From NCBI GenBank assembly GCA_001598975.1, contig BBXU01000335.1, positions 1 to 43,689 on the forward strand: a DNA stretch of 43,689 nt, given 5' to 3'. Position 1 is the first letter of the stretch. Each line of letters begins with the position of its first letter. The stretch comes from Parachlorella kessleri. Lineage: Eukaryota; Chlorophyta; Trebouxiophyceae; Chlorellales; Chlorellaceae. Positions 1 to 12,224 of the stretch are shown piece by piece. Below the pieces are notes generated by a model. It ran no database searches. It was not told where the DNA came from and was given only the letters and a program-made list of their open reading frames with translations. Made by a program: the position numbers and the translations under genes.

Positions 1-1335
1 TAGGGTAAGCGGGTGAAGCAGCCCACGGATGGCATTCTTGAAACCCTTCCGGTCGGATTGATGGTTGTCCACCGCTGGCCTCCAAGAAGTCGTTTAGCGC
101 CCCTGCCAGCCGCTGGATGTGTGGCAAAGGCCTGCCACCGTTGGTGCTGTGAGGTGTTAGAAGTGACCACTACAACATCCCACATCATAATCTTGAAAAT
201 GAGCTCTCTGCAATAAAACACCCAAGTTGGCGTGGAGCTGCGGTGACGTGCGCATGGAAGGTTGCAGACATGCAATGATTGCGCTCTTCCTAGTGGTACA
301 CTTGCAACTTTGCCAGGTCAGATTCTTGCCTACTCGTCGCTGAGAGTATGCTGGAAGCTGTAATGTGATGCTTTGGCTGCTGGCTAAAGTGGGTTGTCAC
401 ATGGCCGTCAGTGCCTGCCATTCGAACCACAACCTGCGGAGTGGGTGCAATTGCACTTCAAGGGAGGTGAGGCTTGGTGGGTGGAGCAGCTGCTTGCCAG
501 TGGCAGATTGTGGTGCATCACGTGATGTTTCTAGCTGTCGCTTCTGTTATTGATACAATCTGCCAATGGCACTGTAGCAACAACATCGCATTGCACATTG
601 CAGGGAGCCTGTGGTTGACTGCAAGCACTTCAAGCTGCTTTCTGCATTGCATGGGAAGGCTGCATTCTTCATGGCACGGGCAGATATTCCAGAACACCGT
701 GTTTGTGTGTGTGAGGGTTGTGGCAGGCGGCTGGTTGGCCTTCTGTGCTTGTATCGTTTCCAGGCCGGCCACATGCAGCGGTCCACTGGGCATCTCAAGC
801 AAGACTGTCAGCAAGTACATATATGAGGGTGTTTAACCTTGTCGTTGCCTGTGTCATGCTTGAGTTGGTACCCTGCCCTTACCTGCACAGCACGTGCCAG
901 CCGGGACTGCAGCTTGGACATAGTCCTTGGTCACTTGAACCATTGCACCAGGCCACATAATCTGGTGGCATTCTTAGATGCAGATAAACGAGGTGGGCTA
1001 CTGTTTTCCTCGGAAGAATTGTTGAGATGCCTTGCTACAATGTTGCGAGCTTTGGTTGTTGTAACTTTGCTTGCTGTGCAAATATTGCCGTTGGAGAAGA
1101 CTGTGCGCTGCTCCTGGCTAGGGAGCAAGGTGTTAAGGCATTGCACAGGCAAGCCGGCAGCACATGTCTGCGCAGAGTGACCTGCACTTGGCTGAGGCAG
1201 GCCAGGCCTGACGGGATGGGGCTGCAACTGCCTCCCGGAACGATGATATGGGAGTTCAAGCTTTTGTCTGCGGCAGCTGCTGTGCCTGTGCAGAGGTACA
1301 GCAATGCACCAGAGCTCAGGCCCCCTCCTACTGAA
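1..1335. other. No assignable gene; left-edge intergenic DNA
   Basis: I see no convincing exon chain here. Open frames on both strands are short, overlap each other and look low-complexity, with high Cys, Trp and Ser as expected from non-coding GC-rich algal DNA. No tRNA-like cloverleaf and no transposon termini were recognised. Confidence 0.5.
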
Positions 1336-1912
1336 CCAAACCGGGGATCCGTATGCCTAGAGGCTGCTGTTCGCTTCTGCTGCAGAGGTCATGGCCAAGC
1401 TTAACAATGACCACCACCGGAAGTACGGGTAACCGTCAATTCCTAGTGCCACCAGCGGCGTTACCAGGGGCTCGAAGGAAGGAGCTGCAGCCACAACCAG
1501 GCGTCAATGGAGGACGACGACCACCAGCAGGGCTTGCCACTCTTGCAGAAGAGCTAGCAGCTATCCTCAACAAGCTGGGCGTGGGCTTTGACTACGCTAA
1601 CCAGCTGGCCGCCCCTGGCACCAACATCAGGTCGGACAGCTTGTCTAGTAGTCGAAGCCTACGCCCAGCTTTTTGAGGACAGGTCCCAGCTCTTCTGCAA
1701 GCTTGGCAACCTCTGCTGCTGCTTGTCATGCTTCAGCGGACATTCATGGCTGCGGCTGTAGCTGCTTCCATCGCTGTAGCTGCTTCCATCGCAGCGGCAG
1801 GCAAGGCCGCTGGTGGCACCTGGACTGGCGGCTGGTAGCCATTGTCAAGCTTAGCCATGGCCTCTGCAACAGAGGGCAAGAGCGACATTTTAGGCACATG
1901 GATCCCAGGTTT
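1336..1912. repeat. Large imperfect inverted repeat with protein-like arms
   Basis: The left arm (1336-1408 and 1534-1595) aligns with the reverse complement of the right arm (1841-1912 and 1648-1709), leaving a loop of about 52 bp at 1596-1647. Both arms contain an acceptor-like pyrimidine tract plus TGCAG followed by a frame reading E-(V/A)-M-A-K-L-(N/D)-N. Both inner blocks read A-E-E-L, then a variable stretch, then K-L-G-V-G-F-D-Y. The middle parts differ more, and the right arm carries two copies of an 18-bp unit (1756-1773 and 1774-1791). The arms therefore look like two opposed, degenerate copies of one or two exons of an unknown gene. The outer limits fade gradually. Confidence 0.65.
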
Positions 1913-2001
1913 GGGCTGTTAAAGTTTTGAACCAGAGGCTGAGTACTGGTGCACAGCTGCTGCACTTACAGCTGTGGTTGTAGGGCTTACACTCACATGA
2001 C

Positions 2002-3044
2002 TACCACTGTTGGTCCGTTTCAGGCTTCCCATCAAGACACCCTGCCACCTTCTGTCGCCTTGCTGGCTCTACAGGCTTTGAAGTTCCGCCAGGGTTCTTA
2101 CGTGAGCATCTGAGCAAGGAGCAGTTCCCTGCAGCACAGAAGTGCCGACGCCTGATGCCGGCCTGAAGCAAGCAAGGTTATGCTAGACCAGGAGCAAGAC
2201 AAGCAGCAGCAGCAGCAGCAGGCATTAGCAGGCAGCAGCAGCAGAGGTGGCCAAGGACCTGGCAGCCCCACAAGCCCCACATTGCGGTACCCTTTGCCGA
2301 CCTGCAACTTGGGCTGATACCTAGGACACTGTTTGCCAATGGCTTATCGGACAGAGTCTGCAGCCGGGAGGAGCTCGAGGCAGTCTCTGCCATGCCATAG
2401 GGGAGACGGTTCTTTGCAACATATTCGCATACCCTAACCTCTGCAGGCTTGGTGGTTGCCAGTTACTTTACTAGTAATTCCTTTGCAAACATTGGTGGCT
2501 TCTGGGGCCCTGCACGGCACATATGGCTTCCCAAGCACCGAAATATCGCTGCCAAAGGGATAGCTTGCCTAAGCACAGCTGAAGCACAGTGCATCTGCAG
2601 TGCACACCAGACCACCCCCCGCATTGATATGTTACTTTTGGGTATCAGCTGACCTGCATGCTATTAGTGTGTGTTCGTCGCTATGTGCGAAATGACGCAC
2701 AGCAAGCAATGTCTGCAGTAAGTCACTGCAACAGAGGGCCTGCCACAGTGTGTTATAAGGCTGTAGGAAGAGAATCATCATGCTGTGCACCGCGATTTAT
2801 GGCGTGGACAAGCGGGTGCAGGCTGTATTCAGGTGAAGTGGCTAGTGCACGCTGCGGTTGTGGGTAACTGCAACGTTGACAGCCATGCTCTGGACAAAGC
2901 ATAGCACCCACGTGTGCTGTTCAAGTTCAGAGGTTGCAATTGCAGCAGCCATTCCCTGCAATCCTGTTGTTGATCTCACGCCCCATTCGCAAGCAGTCCG
3001 GCCTTCTCTGGTTGTCCATCTGTGCTACTGCTTGCTGCCTGCAG
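2002..3044. other. Intergenic with CAG microsatellites; no gene recognised
   Basis: Two short CAG runs lie at about 2202-2222 and 2231-2246. Translations across the region are short and interrupted, and no domain was recognised on either strand. Confidence 0.4.
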
Positions 3045-3752
3045 GTCGCCCACGGAGTCCGAATGGACCTGCAGATGGAGTCGGGGAGACTACAAGCTGA
3101 CGCCTGGGCTGAGGTAGGCAAGGGCTGGCGATGGCATGCTATGGCGCGACTGGTATCAATTGTCTTAAGGCTGACAGCGTCACGGAGTTGCTACGTTACC
3201 CGCCCTAGTTTGGGCAACTGTGGCTGCAGTGGGTGGGCCTGTGGTGGCTATTATGTGGCCATAGTGTCAGGGTGAGCTGTGTGTCTGTTGTTTGCGGTGG
3301 CACACACAGTCGCCGCACCACCTTGGGCTGTAAAGCTCTTGCAACTTATACTATGTTAGCTCCCTCCATGCAGCGCCGCAGTGAACCCCAGCCCCAGCAG
3401 CAGCGCCGACAGCCACCAAGCACATTTGCCACGCCAGTATCTGTCCCTTGCCAGCTGGAGCTGGAGCTGGAGCTGGATCAGGCCTCATCGCCAAGCCTGT
3501 TGAGAACAACAAGAAGGCGAGCTGGGGTGGGTGCAGAGCATCCCGCACCATGCCAGAGTGGCAATGCCGGCTAAGCGCAAAGCGGTGCTGCTGCAGAGGC
3601 TTCTGCGGGGCGCAGCAAGCAGTGGCAAACCACAGGCGGGACGCAGGCTGAACAGCCTGGATGAAAGTGAGCAGAGCCTGGTAGATTTAGGGATGGTTTT
3701 GGCCATGCCGACAGAGAAGCAGCTGCTGCAATGGGTCTGTCCCACCTGGTAA
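3045..3752 (+). other. Exon-like stretches of an unidentified plus-strand gene
   Basis: The stretch 3045-3113 is flanked by a CTGCAG acceptor and a GTAGGC donor and is open for 23 codons without low-complexity bias. The interval 3374-3526 follows a CATGCAG acceptor and reads a Gln/Pro/Arg-rich peptide with a GAGCTG microsatellite coding Leu-Glu repeats. The frame ending at 3752 reads as a plausible acidic/basic C-terminus (a K-R-K cluster, then L-D-E-S-E-Q-S-L-V-D-L-G, then a stop). I could not join these stretches into one consistent frame, and I do not recognise the protein. They may be a real terminal exon set or gene relics. Confidence 0.25.
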
Positions 3753-5300
3753 ACGAATTCTGCGGTGGCAGCTGTAGTGCACACCTTTCCATGGTGGAGA
3801 TAGTCAAAGAGAGAAGTGGTACAGGACAAGATCGGGGTAAATGCAAGCTCTGTGGCTTGGCTGTGCGCACGTGATCCAAGCCTGTTGTGGTTTCCAATGA
3901 CAAACTGTTTTGTGCTGGTGATAACAAACTATAATGCTATGTTGTACTGCATTTGTTCGGTGATTTAGGTGGACATCCCTCGTTTGATAATATGACCTGC
4001 GACAAGTAGCGTTGCAGGCTGCCATCGCCTGGAATGTGTTGGGTGATTCTAACTGCTACCATACACTTCCTGGTAAAGCAGGCCCTCAGGGTATCATTTT
4101 GAAGGGTCCCAGCTGGCAGGATGGCAGGTACAATGGCTGCTGCTGGTCCCAGCGGCAGGTCGACATAAAGATTGACTGCTGCTGTGCAGCGCCCACAGCC
4201 CTAGCAAAACAGTATGTCCATTATTCTCAAGCAGAGCAACAGTCTGTGCAGCCCTGGCCCCACAAACAGCCGCGGTGAAGCACTGATAAATAAGACGACT
4301 GTGTGCGAGTCGCTAACCAGTAGACTCCCGCCATCAAGAATTAGTCACGCTAGCACCCCACATTCTGCATTGCCGCTGGTGCGTCGTGCTTTATGCTGGG
4401 TGCACAGCCTCTGCTAGCACCCCGGCAAGGTGCACCAGGACTGGCATGTGCCCTCCGCGCCTTCCATGCGCCTCGAGTGCGCGTGGCCCGGGCTGCCAGT
4501 GTGTCAATTCCCTATAAGCTTACAACACTGTGGTGGTTCTGGATGGCGCTGATGTGCGCTTGCAGACCCTGCCGGGCCAACGCTTACACGTGTGCATCGA
4601 GTGCCATCGTTGTCTTGATGGACATTGATGCACATCAGCAACGCCAGGATATCAAACAAAAGGGAGCCAGTTCTACAAAATGTAGAGTCACAAGATCATT
4701 ACACACGAGAAACAGGCGCCGACTAACAGCCGCTAGCTTCGTCACAGCTTCTAGCACCCTACCTGTTAGGCACCCGGGAATACGGTTCCAATCCACCGAA
4801 CACGGAATACTGGCAAACCCAACCTGACGACACCTCTGAAATAGATAAGTAGGCTGAGGGCTAAGAAGGGGAGAAGCCAGGCAGTTCTAACTCCAGAGTG
4901 CCAGCGTGCCGGCATCTCCATAGTACCTAGGTGAGCCCGACACTGGGATGATGTAGCCAAGCCAGATAGTAGAGCTAGTCTGTTGCAAAGATACTCGTGG
5001 GTTACCGTGCAGCTGCACCGTGGAGGCGCTTGGTTGGGGGTATTGCAGGCCGGCCTTTGTGTGGCATTGCTGGCATTGATGGGCTGGCGGCTGTACTACG
5101 ACACTGGTTATTTTGCCGTTGACGAGGAATAAGTGCACTGGTCACCAAAGAGAGTAGCCACGTACGTCACCCCAACAGTGTCAGACTAGATGTCTTGTGC
5201 CCTGCAGACCTTGGACACGCTTGCCTGCTTACAAAGGGAAAGTAGGCCGCGGGGTGCTTGGATTTTCTGACTTCCTGAAGCCACAACTTACTACACTAAG
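3753..5300. other. Intergenic region upstream of the first hexose transporter
   Basis: No exon chain was found. The last about 150 bp before the ATG at 5301 presumably hold the promoter and 5' leader of the transporter. I see no clear TATA box or other recognisable element. Confidence 0.4.
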
Positions 5301-8300
5301 ATGGCAGGTGGCGGTGTTACTGTGGTCTCGGGCGGTGCCAACGCAGCCAACTACCGCGGAGGCCTTACCGGCTATGTATTGATGGTGAGCCGGGGTTGCT
5401 GCATGAACACATTGCAGGCTCAAGGCCGGCATGGCAGCCTGACATGGAGGCGCAAAAAGGTGGCCCGGCGGTGGTGGCTGGCCTCTCACACAGAATAGCA
5501 GGGTCCACGGGTGCAGCACTGCGAGCGTGACATGCTTGACATATATGCCGCGCTCGACAAGTATGCTTGTTTGCTTCCCTGCAGGTGGCCTTCATGGCAG
5601 CTTGCGGTGGGCTGCTGTTGGGGTATGACAACGGCGTGACTGGGGGTGTGGTGTCCCTGGAGTCTTTTGAGAAGAAGGTAAGCAGTCACTGGGTTTGTGG
5701 CTGTTGTAGGCCATCTTGTATGACAGACTTGTATATATCCAATGGCATTGGCTTTGCTGCAAGAGCCGCATGATGGTCCCAGCAGATGCAAATGCTGCCC
5801 ACCGCTGCTGCATCTATAACAAGACGCGTGGCTGGACCCAGTCTCACATAGTGCCCTCTCCTCCTTGCAGTTCTTCCCAGATGTGTGGGACAGGAAGCAG
5901 CAAGTTGTGGAGACAAGCCCCTACTGGTAAGTCCCAATGCCAGCTTAGGGCAGCAGAGCATGAAGCTTCAGTTGTCGATTGCTTACTTGTTGTTGCTGCT
6001 GCTACTGCTGCTTGGTAGTGCCACTCTCCATGCGTGCCATGCTTTGCTGTCCCTTGAGAAGCAGCAAAGTTACCGGACCGCAAAACCACCTGCATCACGT
6101 TGACATATCGATCTCCTCTGTGCCTTGCAGCACTTATGACAACGCAATTCTGCAGTTGTTCACCTCGTCGCTCTTCCTGGCAGGCATGGTGTCCTGCCTC
6201 TTTGCCTCCTGGATCACCCGCAACTGGGGCCGTAAGGTGGGAGCAGGCTTGTCCTTTGGCATCGTTTCGTACGAGATGGGCTACATTTTGCACCTCCACC
6301 ACCAACCATTGACGGCTTCCATTTGGCCGTTGCTAAACTCATTTCTGGAATGAGCCGGTTACAGGCTTGCGCTGTCGCTGCATCACAATCCCCACTACGT
6401 CCTGATCCTGCTATCCCTTGCAGGTCACCATGGGCATTGGTGGTGCTTTCTTCGTTGCGGGCGGCCTGCTGAACGCCTTTGCCCAGGACATCGCCATGCT
6501 GGTCGTTGGTCGCCTGCTGCTGGGTGTTGGCGTCGGTGAGCTCATCTGGCTAATCTGTCTGTGCTGTTCCATGTATGTGCTAGTCAAGGTTGTCAAAGAG
6601 TTGCCGGTCATCTGAGGTTGGCCAGAGAGCTACCACCGTCTTAGACCGCTGCTTGCTCTGCCCATAGCTACACACAGGTCTGGCTGCGGCTGTTCTATGG
6701 CCCTCATGCTAGCGCTGGCAATGCTTAGCATGTGTGTTACTCGACCTGCAGGCCTTGGCAGCCAGGTGGTGCCCCAGTACCTGTCTGAGGTTGCCCCCTT
6801 CTCCCACCGCGGTATGCTCAACATTGGCTACCAGCTGTTTGTCACCATCGGCATCCTCATCGCCGGGCTCGTCAACTAGTGAGTTCAACCTGGGAGCGAG
6901 CTTGCTGCCAGACTGGGCTGGTACTGCGAGCACCTTCCGCTGACAAACCGGTGGTCTCCTCTCGAATTCTCCCTTTTGCTAAAAGAGAACGTGGCGCAGC
7001 CTGAAAGAAAAAAAGGCTGCAACAGTTGGCTATCCTTGCTGCCCAATTGCAGTGGCGTGAGGGACTGGGAGAACGGTTGGCGTCTGTCCCTGGGTCTGGC
7101 TGCCGCCCCGGGGGCCATTCTGTGCTTAGGAGCGCTGGTGCTGCCAGAGTCCCCCAACTTCCTTGTTGAGAAGTGAGTGGCCTCTAGACTGCGTTAGCTA
7201 CCCAGGTTTCTAAGGGAGGGCAGTCAGTTTCGGCTTCCCCTGACAGCCTGTCAACGAGCTGATGTGTCGATGCCTTTCGTTTACCAGGAGTGCAATAGCC
7301 TTGCACATTGTGTGCTGTCCCATGGTCTTGCAGGCATATGCAGGCTTTGTGGACCCATCACTTGCACGGAGCTTACCTCAATAACACTTTCTGCCGTTTG
7401 TCCTGTAGGGGGAACACCAAGAAGGGCCGTGAGGTGCTGGAGAAGTTGCGTGGCACCACTGAGGTTGACGCTGAGTTTGCAGACATTGTGGCAGCTGTGG
7501 AGATTGCCCGCCCCATCACCATGCGTCAGGTGAGCGGAGAAACAGCTGTTCTTCTTGCTAGAGAGGGTCGCTTGCCCAGGTTGACTTTCCACTGGCAGGG
7601 GGGCCATTCCCTTTGGCAGGCTGCTCACAAAGCTGTGTGGGGAGTTAGGTTAACGGCATGTGGCTGCTCTGCTGGTCGCAAAGCAGCTGCTCCCAGCAAG
7701 CCAGCAGCTGTTGTTCTTGTTTGCCTTCTTTCATTGACATCATTATTCATGCAAAGTAGGATGGTTGGCTTATGGTGGACTGCCGCCTCCCTTGTGCAGA
7801 GCTGGGCGTCCTTGTTCACCCGCCGCTACTCACCCCAGCTGCTGACCAGCTTCATCATCCAGTTCTTCCAGCAGTTCACCGGCATTAATGCCATCATCTT
7901 CTGTGAGTGCGCCATCAGCAGGACTCACGTCTTTTGATGTGATCATTGCTCTCTAGGTGACCCGCTGTGAGGGGATTGGCCCTAGAAGGTATAATTGTTC
8001 AAGCTGGTGGTTCAATGCTGGGCCCTGCATCGTATTCGGCTTCAAGGTTACGGCCTGATTGCTCCTCCATGCTCCAATGCTCGAGTGACAGAGGCTAGCA
8101 CTCAGGTTGCCTTATTTTCCTCAGGCGCACTGACGGAGTGCAATGACCCCTCCTGCCCTGCAGACGTGCCCGTGCTGTTCTCATCCCTGGGAAGTGCCAG
8201 CTCCGCAGCGCTGCTCAACACTGTGGTTATCGGCGCCGTCAACGTGGGCAGCACCCTGGTGGCAGTCATGTTCTCCGACAAGTTTGGCCGCCGCTTTTTG

Positions 8301-9805
8301 CTGATTGAGGGTGGCATTCAGTGCTGCCTGGCCATGGTGAGTGGGGGCTTGCTGACAGGAGTTCTCGCTTTCAACTATCCCTCATGGCGCATGCGGTGCT
8401 GATGCACTACACAGCTATATCACATGTACGTTGAGCTTTCCGCGCAATGTTGAACGGTCGCGTTGTTAAGACCTGTTGCACCTTGCCCAGCGTGCGTTAT
8501 GGGCCTCGCTACTTCTGCTGCTGCTCCTGACCTAGTAAACTACAGCCACTGACTCTCGCTTCTCTCCTTTTGCTGCTGCAGCTTGCCGCGGGCATCACTC
8601 TGGCCGTGGAGTTTGCCAAGTATGGCACTGAGCCCCTGCCCAAGGCCGTATCCGGTGGCGTGCTGGCTGTGATCTGCATCTTCATCTCCGGCTTTGCGGT
8701 GAGTGTCCTGGAGTTCAACAAATCGGTTGCCTCCTGCTTGTGTTCGGGACTTGTGTGCAGCCGGGATGCGCAGCAGGAGCGCCCAGTGGCAGCTTGTTGC
8801 GGCGCTCCCGTGCCTGCATGTCAAATTGCATCAGGCTTTCATGCGCGGTTGATCAGGGTAGCGGCTGACATTTTGCACCTTTCTGCTGCAGTGGTCTTGG
8901 GGTCCCATGGGCTGGCTCATCCCCTCTGAGATCTACACCCTGGAGACTCGCCCTGCCGGCACTGCCGTGGCCGTGGTCGGCAACTTCCTGTTCTCTTTCG
9001 TCATTGGCCAGGCCTTCGTGTCCATGCTCTGCGCCATGGAGTATGGAGTTTTCCTGTTCTTCGCCGGCTGGGTGAGTTGCTGCAGCTGTTGCTTTGCTCG
9101 GAGCATGGGGTTCCGAAGCATGCACACAGTACGCATGAAACGCAGCACAATCCACTTGCCTCATATGCAACCCCATGCCATGTTCATCCCTTGAATTGAT
9201 CTGCCATTCGCACACCTTGACTAGCTGACAAGTTGTCGATGACCCCGCTTCCGCCTGCAGTTGGTGATCATGGTGTTGTGTGCCATCTTCCTACTGCCCG
9301 AGACCAAGGGGGTGCCCATCGAGCGCGTCCAGGCACTCTACGCCCGCCACTGGTTCTGGAGCAAGTGAGTACCATCTGGCCAGCCAGACAATGCAGGGTC
9401 GCCTAGTATGTGTTCAGGTGCATCGTTTGAACTGCTTGCCTGCTCCTTGACTGCATATGGCGCAGACGGTGGGCGGGCTGGTAGCCAGGACCTGCTGCTT
9501 CACTGACAGCAGTATGGAGTGCACTGCCTGCCCAAATGGGCCTGCTCTGCACTGCCTGATCTCACCCCTGACCGCTGTGTCCCCTTCCCACTCTCGTCCA
9601 CCTCAGGCTGATGGGCCCTGCCGCCGCGGAGGTGATCGCCGAGGATGAGAAGAAGGCCAACGCAGCCAAGGCGGTGCTGCATGAGGACAAGCTGGCAGAG
9701 GTGATGAGGACGCCCCGGGCCCAGCCCGCCACCCCCGGCAGCGCGCGCCGCAGGCACTCGCCCTTCATGGTCGCCCATGTGGAGGAGCATGATGAGTTCA
9801 AGTGA
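5301..9805 (+). CDS. HUP: H+/hexose symporter (HUP/STP type), copy 1, with C-terminal extension
   Basis: This encodes a 12-helix major-facilitator plasma-membrane protein that imports glucose-type hexoses with protons. The exons are 5301-5384, 5585-5677, 5871-5926, 6131-6236, 6424-6535, 6752-6878, 7053-7172, 7409-7529, 7800-7902, 8164-8336, 8582-8698, 8892-9071, 9261-9364 and 9607-9805. They sum to 1695 nt, or 564 residues, longer than the roughly 534 of the Chlorella HUP proteins. Visible family motifs are [14 protein letters not shown] in helix 1, NWGRK in the first cytoplasmic loop, [10 protein letters not shown] after helix 6, [12 protein letters not shown] in helix 7, DKFGRR in the second repeat, [20 protein letters not shown] and [11 protein letters not shown]. 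The extra length is a C-terminal tail of about 32 residues containing RRRHS that the two sister copies lack. It is the first of three tandem copies. The start is the first in-frame ATG and aligns with the sister copies. Confidence 0.95.
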
Positions 9806-9898
9806 GGGGTTCTGCTGACAGGAACATAAATAAAGAAACACGCCCAGGCCCCGCCGTCCATCCGTAGCTGGGCGGAAGTGAGGGGTTCTGCTGACAGG
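9800..9898 (+). repeat. 23-bp direct repeat spanning the stop codon of transporter copy 1
   Basis: The sequence at 9800-9822, which includes the final Lys codon and the TGA stop, recurs exactly at 9876-9898, a period of 76 bp. An A-rich stretch (about 9823-9840) with an AATAAA-like core lies between the copies. It looks like a small duplication of the end of the coding region into the 3' UTR. Confidence 0.85.
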
Positions 9899-12224
9899 CT
9901 TGGACGGCTGCCCGCCCACATATTAGCACACTGCGTCTGCGGACTCCCTTTTTCCCGAGGAGGTAGGATTCTAGGGTGTCTTGTGTTGGAAGAGTGCGGT
10001 TCATGCTAGTCTGGCGGGGGCAGTGGGCCTGAGGCGATGTGCTCTAGAGCTAGAAGCTAAGCTCGGTTAGGGTGTGTGTTGGATCGTTGTCTCACTTTGG
10101 GCTCGGAGGCTCGTGTTGGTAAGTTCCCAGTGTAGGCAGCCTTGGCCTGCTGCAACACGGAAAGCACTGTACAGGCCTGGAGGGCTTGCTTTCAGAGTAT
10201 TGCTGCTGTTACCCTTGAAGAGTGCACTTGCTTGCTTGTTTGGGGTTTTGCCCAGGCGTGAGGCCTGCAATGCATGAACGGCTGCGAGTTCCCTTTCGCT
10301 AAAAACATGCATAAGCTGTGCTGCTGGCCACTGGGTTGCAACCAACTAGTCATGGCTTCTCTTGGGCCCCGCCCGTGCTGCTTGCACGAAACATATCATG
10401 AGCTCTTGAATAAATCGATTGCCTACTGTTGCCTTGCTACTGAGCGGCATGTTTTCATGAGATTTTGGTATGTTGACTTGCTATGCGCAGTACTTGTGTC
10501 CCTGTTGCTCCCCTCGACTGGCATGCTGTCCCTCTGCCTTGCAGCGCCGCTCTGAATACCTTGCTGTGTTTTCCTGTGTTCCTTTCCTGCTGGCAGTGGG
10601 CCAGCGTATCTACAAACTCCTCTTGTGCCCCTGTCATTTGTGCACCGTTCTGTGCACCATCTGGGTCTTGCTCTCAGTGGTTTTGTTTGCGACGCCTTGT
10701 CCTTGCCATGGGGAGCTGCTATGCCTGTGGAAGGGACTCCCTTCCACTTCGGAAGGGACTCCCTTCCACTCCGCTTCGGAAGCGGCGGGGGTCACCCTTG
10801 CCGATCCGCTGCCTTGATCGATATTTGCCTGTAATAACGGATGTTCACCCGTCCTTGCAAGCCACACAGCCTGAACAGGCCAGGAGCTGGCCAGAGGAGG
10901 TAGAATCTTTGGTATTGCCCTTAGGTGCTCTAGGAGACCTATGCATGATGCCAGCCAGTGCGCATCCGGCATGTCAGCCGGCGCCAGCATTCTCAGCAGC
11001 AGAAACTGACTAGACTTACTGCCGACCAAAACTAGCTGATCAGACGGGCCTGACCTGCGAGATAATCAAGTGCTCGTAGGCAACCAACTCAGCAGCTGCT
11101 TGGTGTTGGGTCTGCAGGATAGTGTTGCAGGGCCCCAAGGACAGCAGGGGAACTTACACCTTGTCCCCGACCCAGTTTTATGGAGTGCATTGCCTCAAGA
11201 GCCTAGCCGGAGGCCTAGGCTACATACTTGCCGCACCGGTATGAGGGGATATAGTACTCGCACTGCGCTGTCTAGTGAGATGGGCAGTGCTGCCCATAAA
11301 CAACTGGCTGCTCAGCCATTTGTTGGCGGACCATTCTGGGGGGGCCAGCAATGCCTGACTTTCGGGTAGGGTGAAAACTGAACAAAGACTACCAAAACAG
11401 AATTTCTTCCTCCTTGGAGGTAAGCGCAGGCCGGCCCGCCTGCGCCCACATGGCGCTCCGAACACCTCCATAGCTGTAAGGGCGCAAACCTGGCCGGACT
11501 GTTGTCAGCACTCTTTCATGGCCATACAAGGTCATGTCGAGAATAGTGCTGAGTAAGACACTATCACCCCATGTTCGACTGAAGCCGTGACTTCATGCCA
11601 ACCTGCCCCTGGGCGTAGCAGACGTATGCCATCATGACCACTAGCCGGACATGCGCTGTCTTTTGCCACCAAAACAACTGGTACACCGCTCGAAGTCGTG
11701 CCGCACCCCCTCCGGGAGTGAGTCCGGCGACTCCTCCCCGGCGGGCCGCGGCCCTACCTGGGTAGGGTCGCCATACGCCCACGACCAAACGACGCAGGAG
11801 GGGATTGGGGTAGGGAATCCCAACCAGCCTAACCAAGACGGCACCTATAATAGGTAGGGGGACTAACAGCCCTATATCGCAAGCTTTGGGTGCCTATCTT
11901 GAGAAGCACGAGTTGGAGTGGCTGTGTACGGTCGACCCTAAGGTGGGTGTGCCGCAGCCTGAAACAAAGCGTCTAGCAGCTGCTTCTATATTGTGTCAGC
12001 CGTTGTGTTTCAGTTTATATTGTATGCTATTGTTTGTTCGTGCTAGGGTGGCGCAGGCCCACCTACTGTGGCGGGCCATTGGTTGGTGCTTGAATTGCCT
12101 CACCATCTAAGGTCTGAACGCTCACTCAAACGCCTTTGTACAACTGCAGAACTTTCCTTGGCGCTGCAACTACAGTGTGCAAACCAGCACATAGCACTCC
12201 CTTACATCACCCAGCAGTACAACA
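9806..12224. other. Spacer between transporter copies 1 and 2
   Basis: This is 2.4 kb without an exon chain that I can support. It holds the 3' UTR of copy 1, a cluster of three short palindromes at 10729-10785, and a GC-rich stretch around 11690-11770. The final part must carry the promoter and leader of copy 2, but no core promoter element stands out. Confidence 0.45.
10729..10785. repeat. Cluster of three short perfect palindromes
   Basis: Two identical 17-bp palindromes with 8-bp arms around a single central base lie at 10729-10745 and 10751-10767, as part of a 22-bp tandem unit. A third palindrome of 15 bp with 7-bp arms follows at 10771-10785. In RNA these could form three adjacent hairpins. 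Function is unknown; they lie in the long 3' flank of transporter copy 1. Confidence 0.7.

Noticed and set aside
4393..4827. 144-codon plus-strand open frame
   Set aside because: Composition varies along its length, there are no motifs, and no splice signals connect it to anything.
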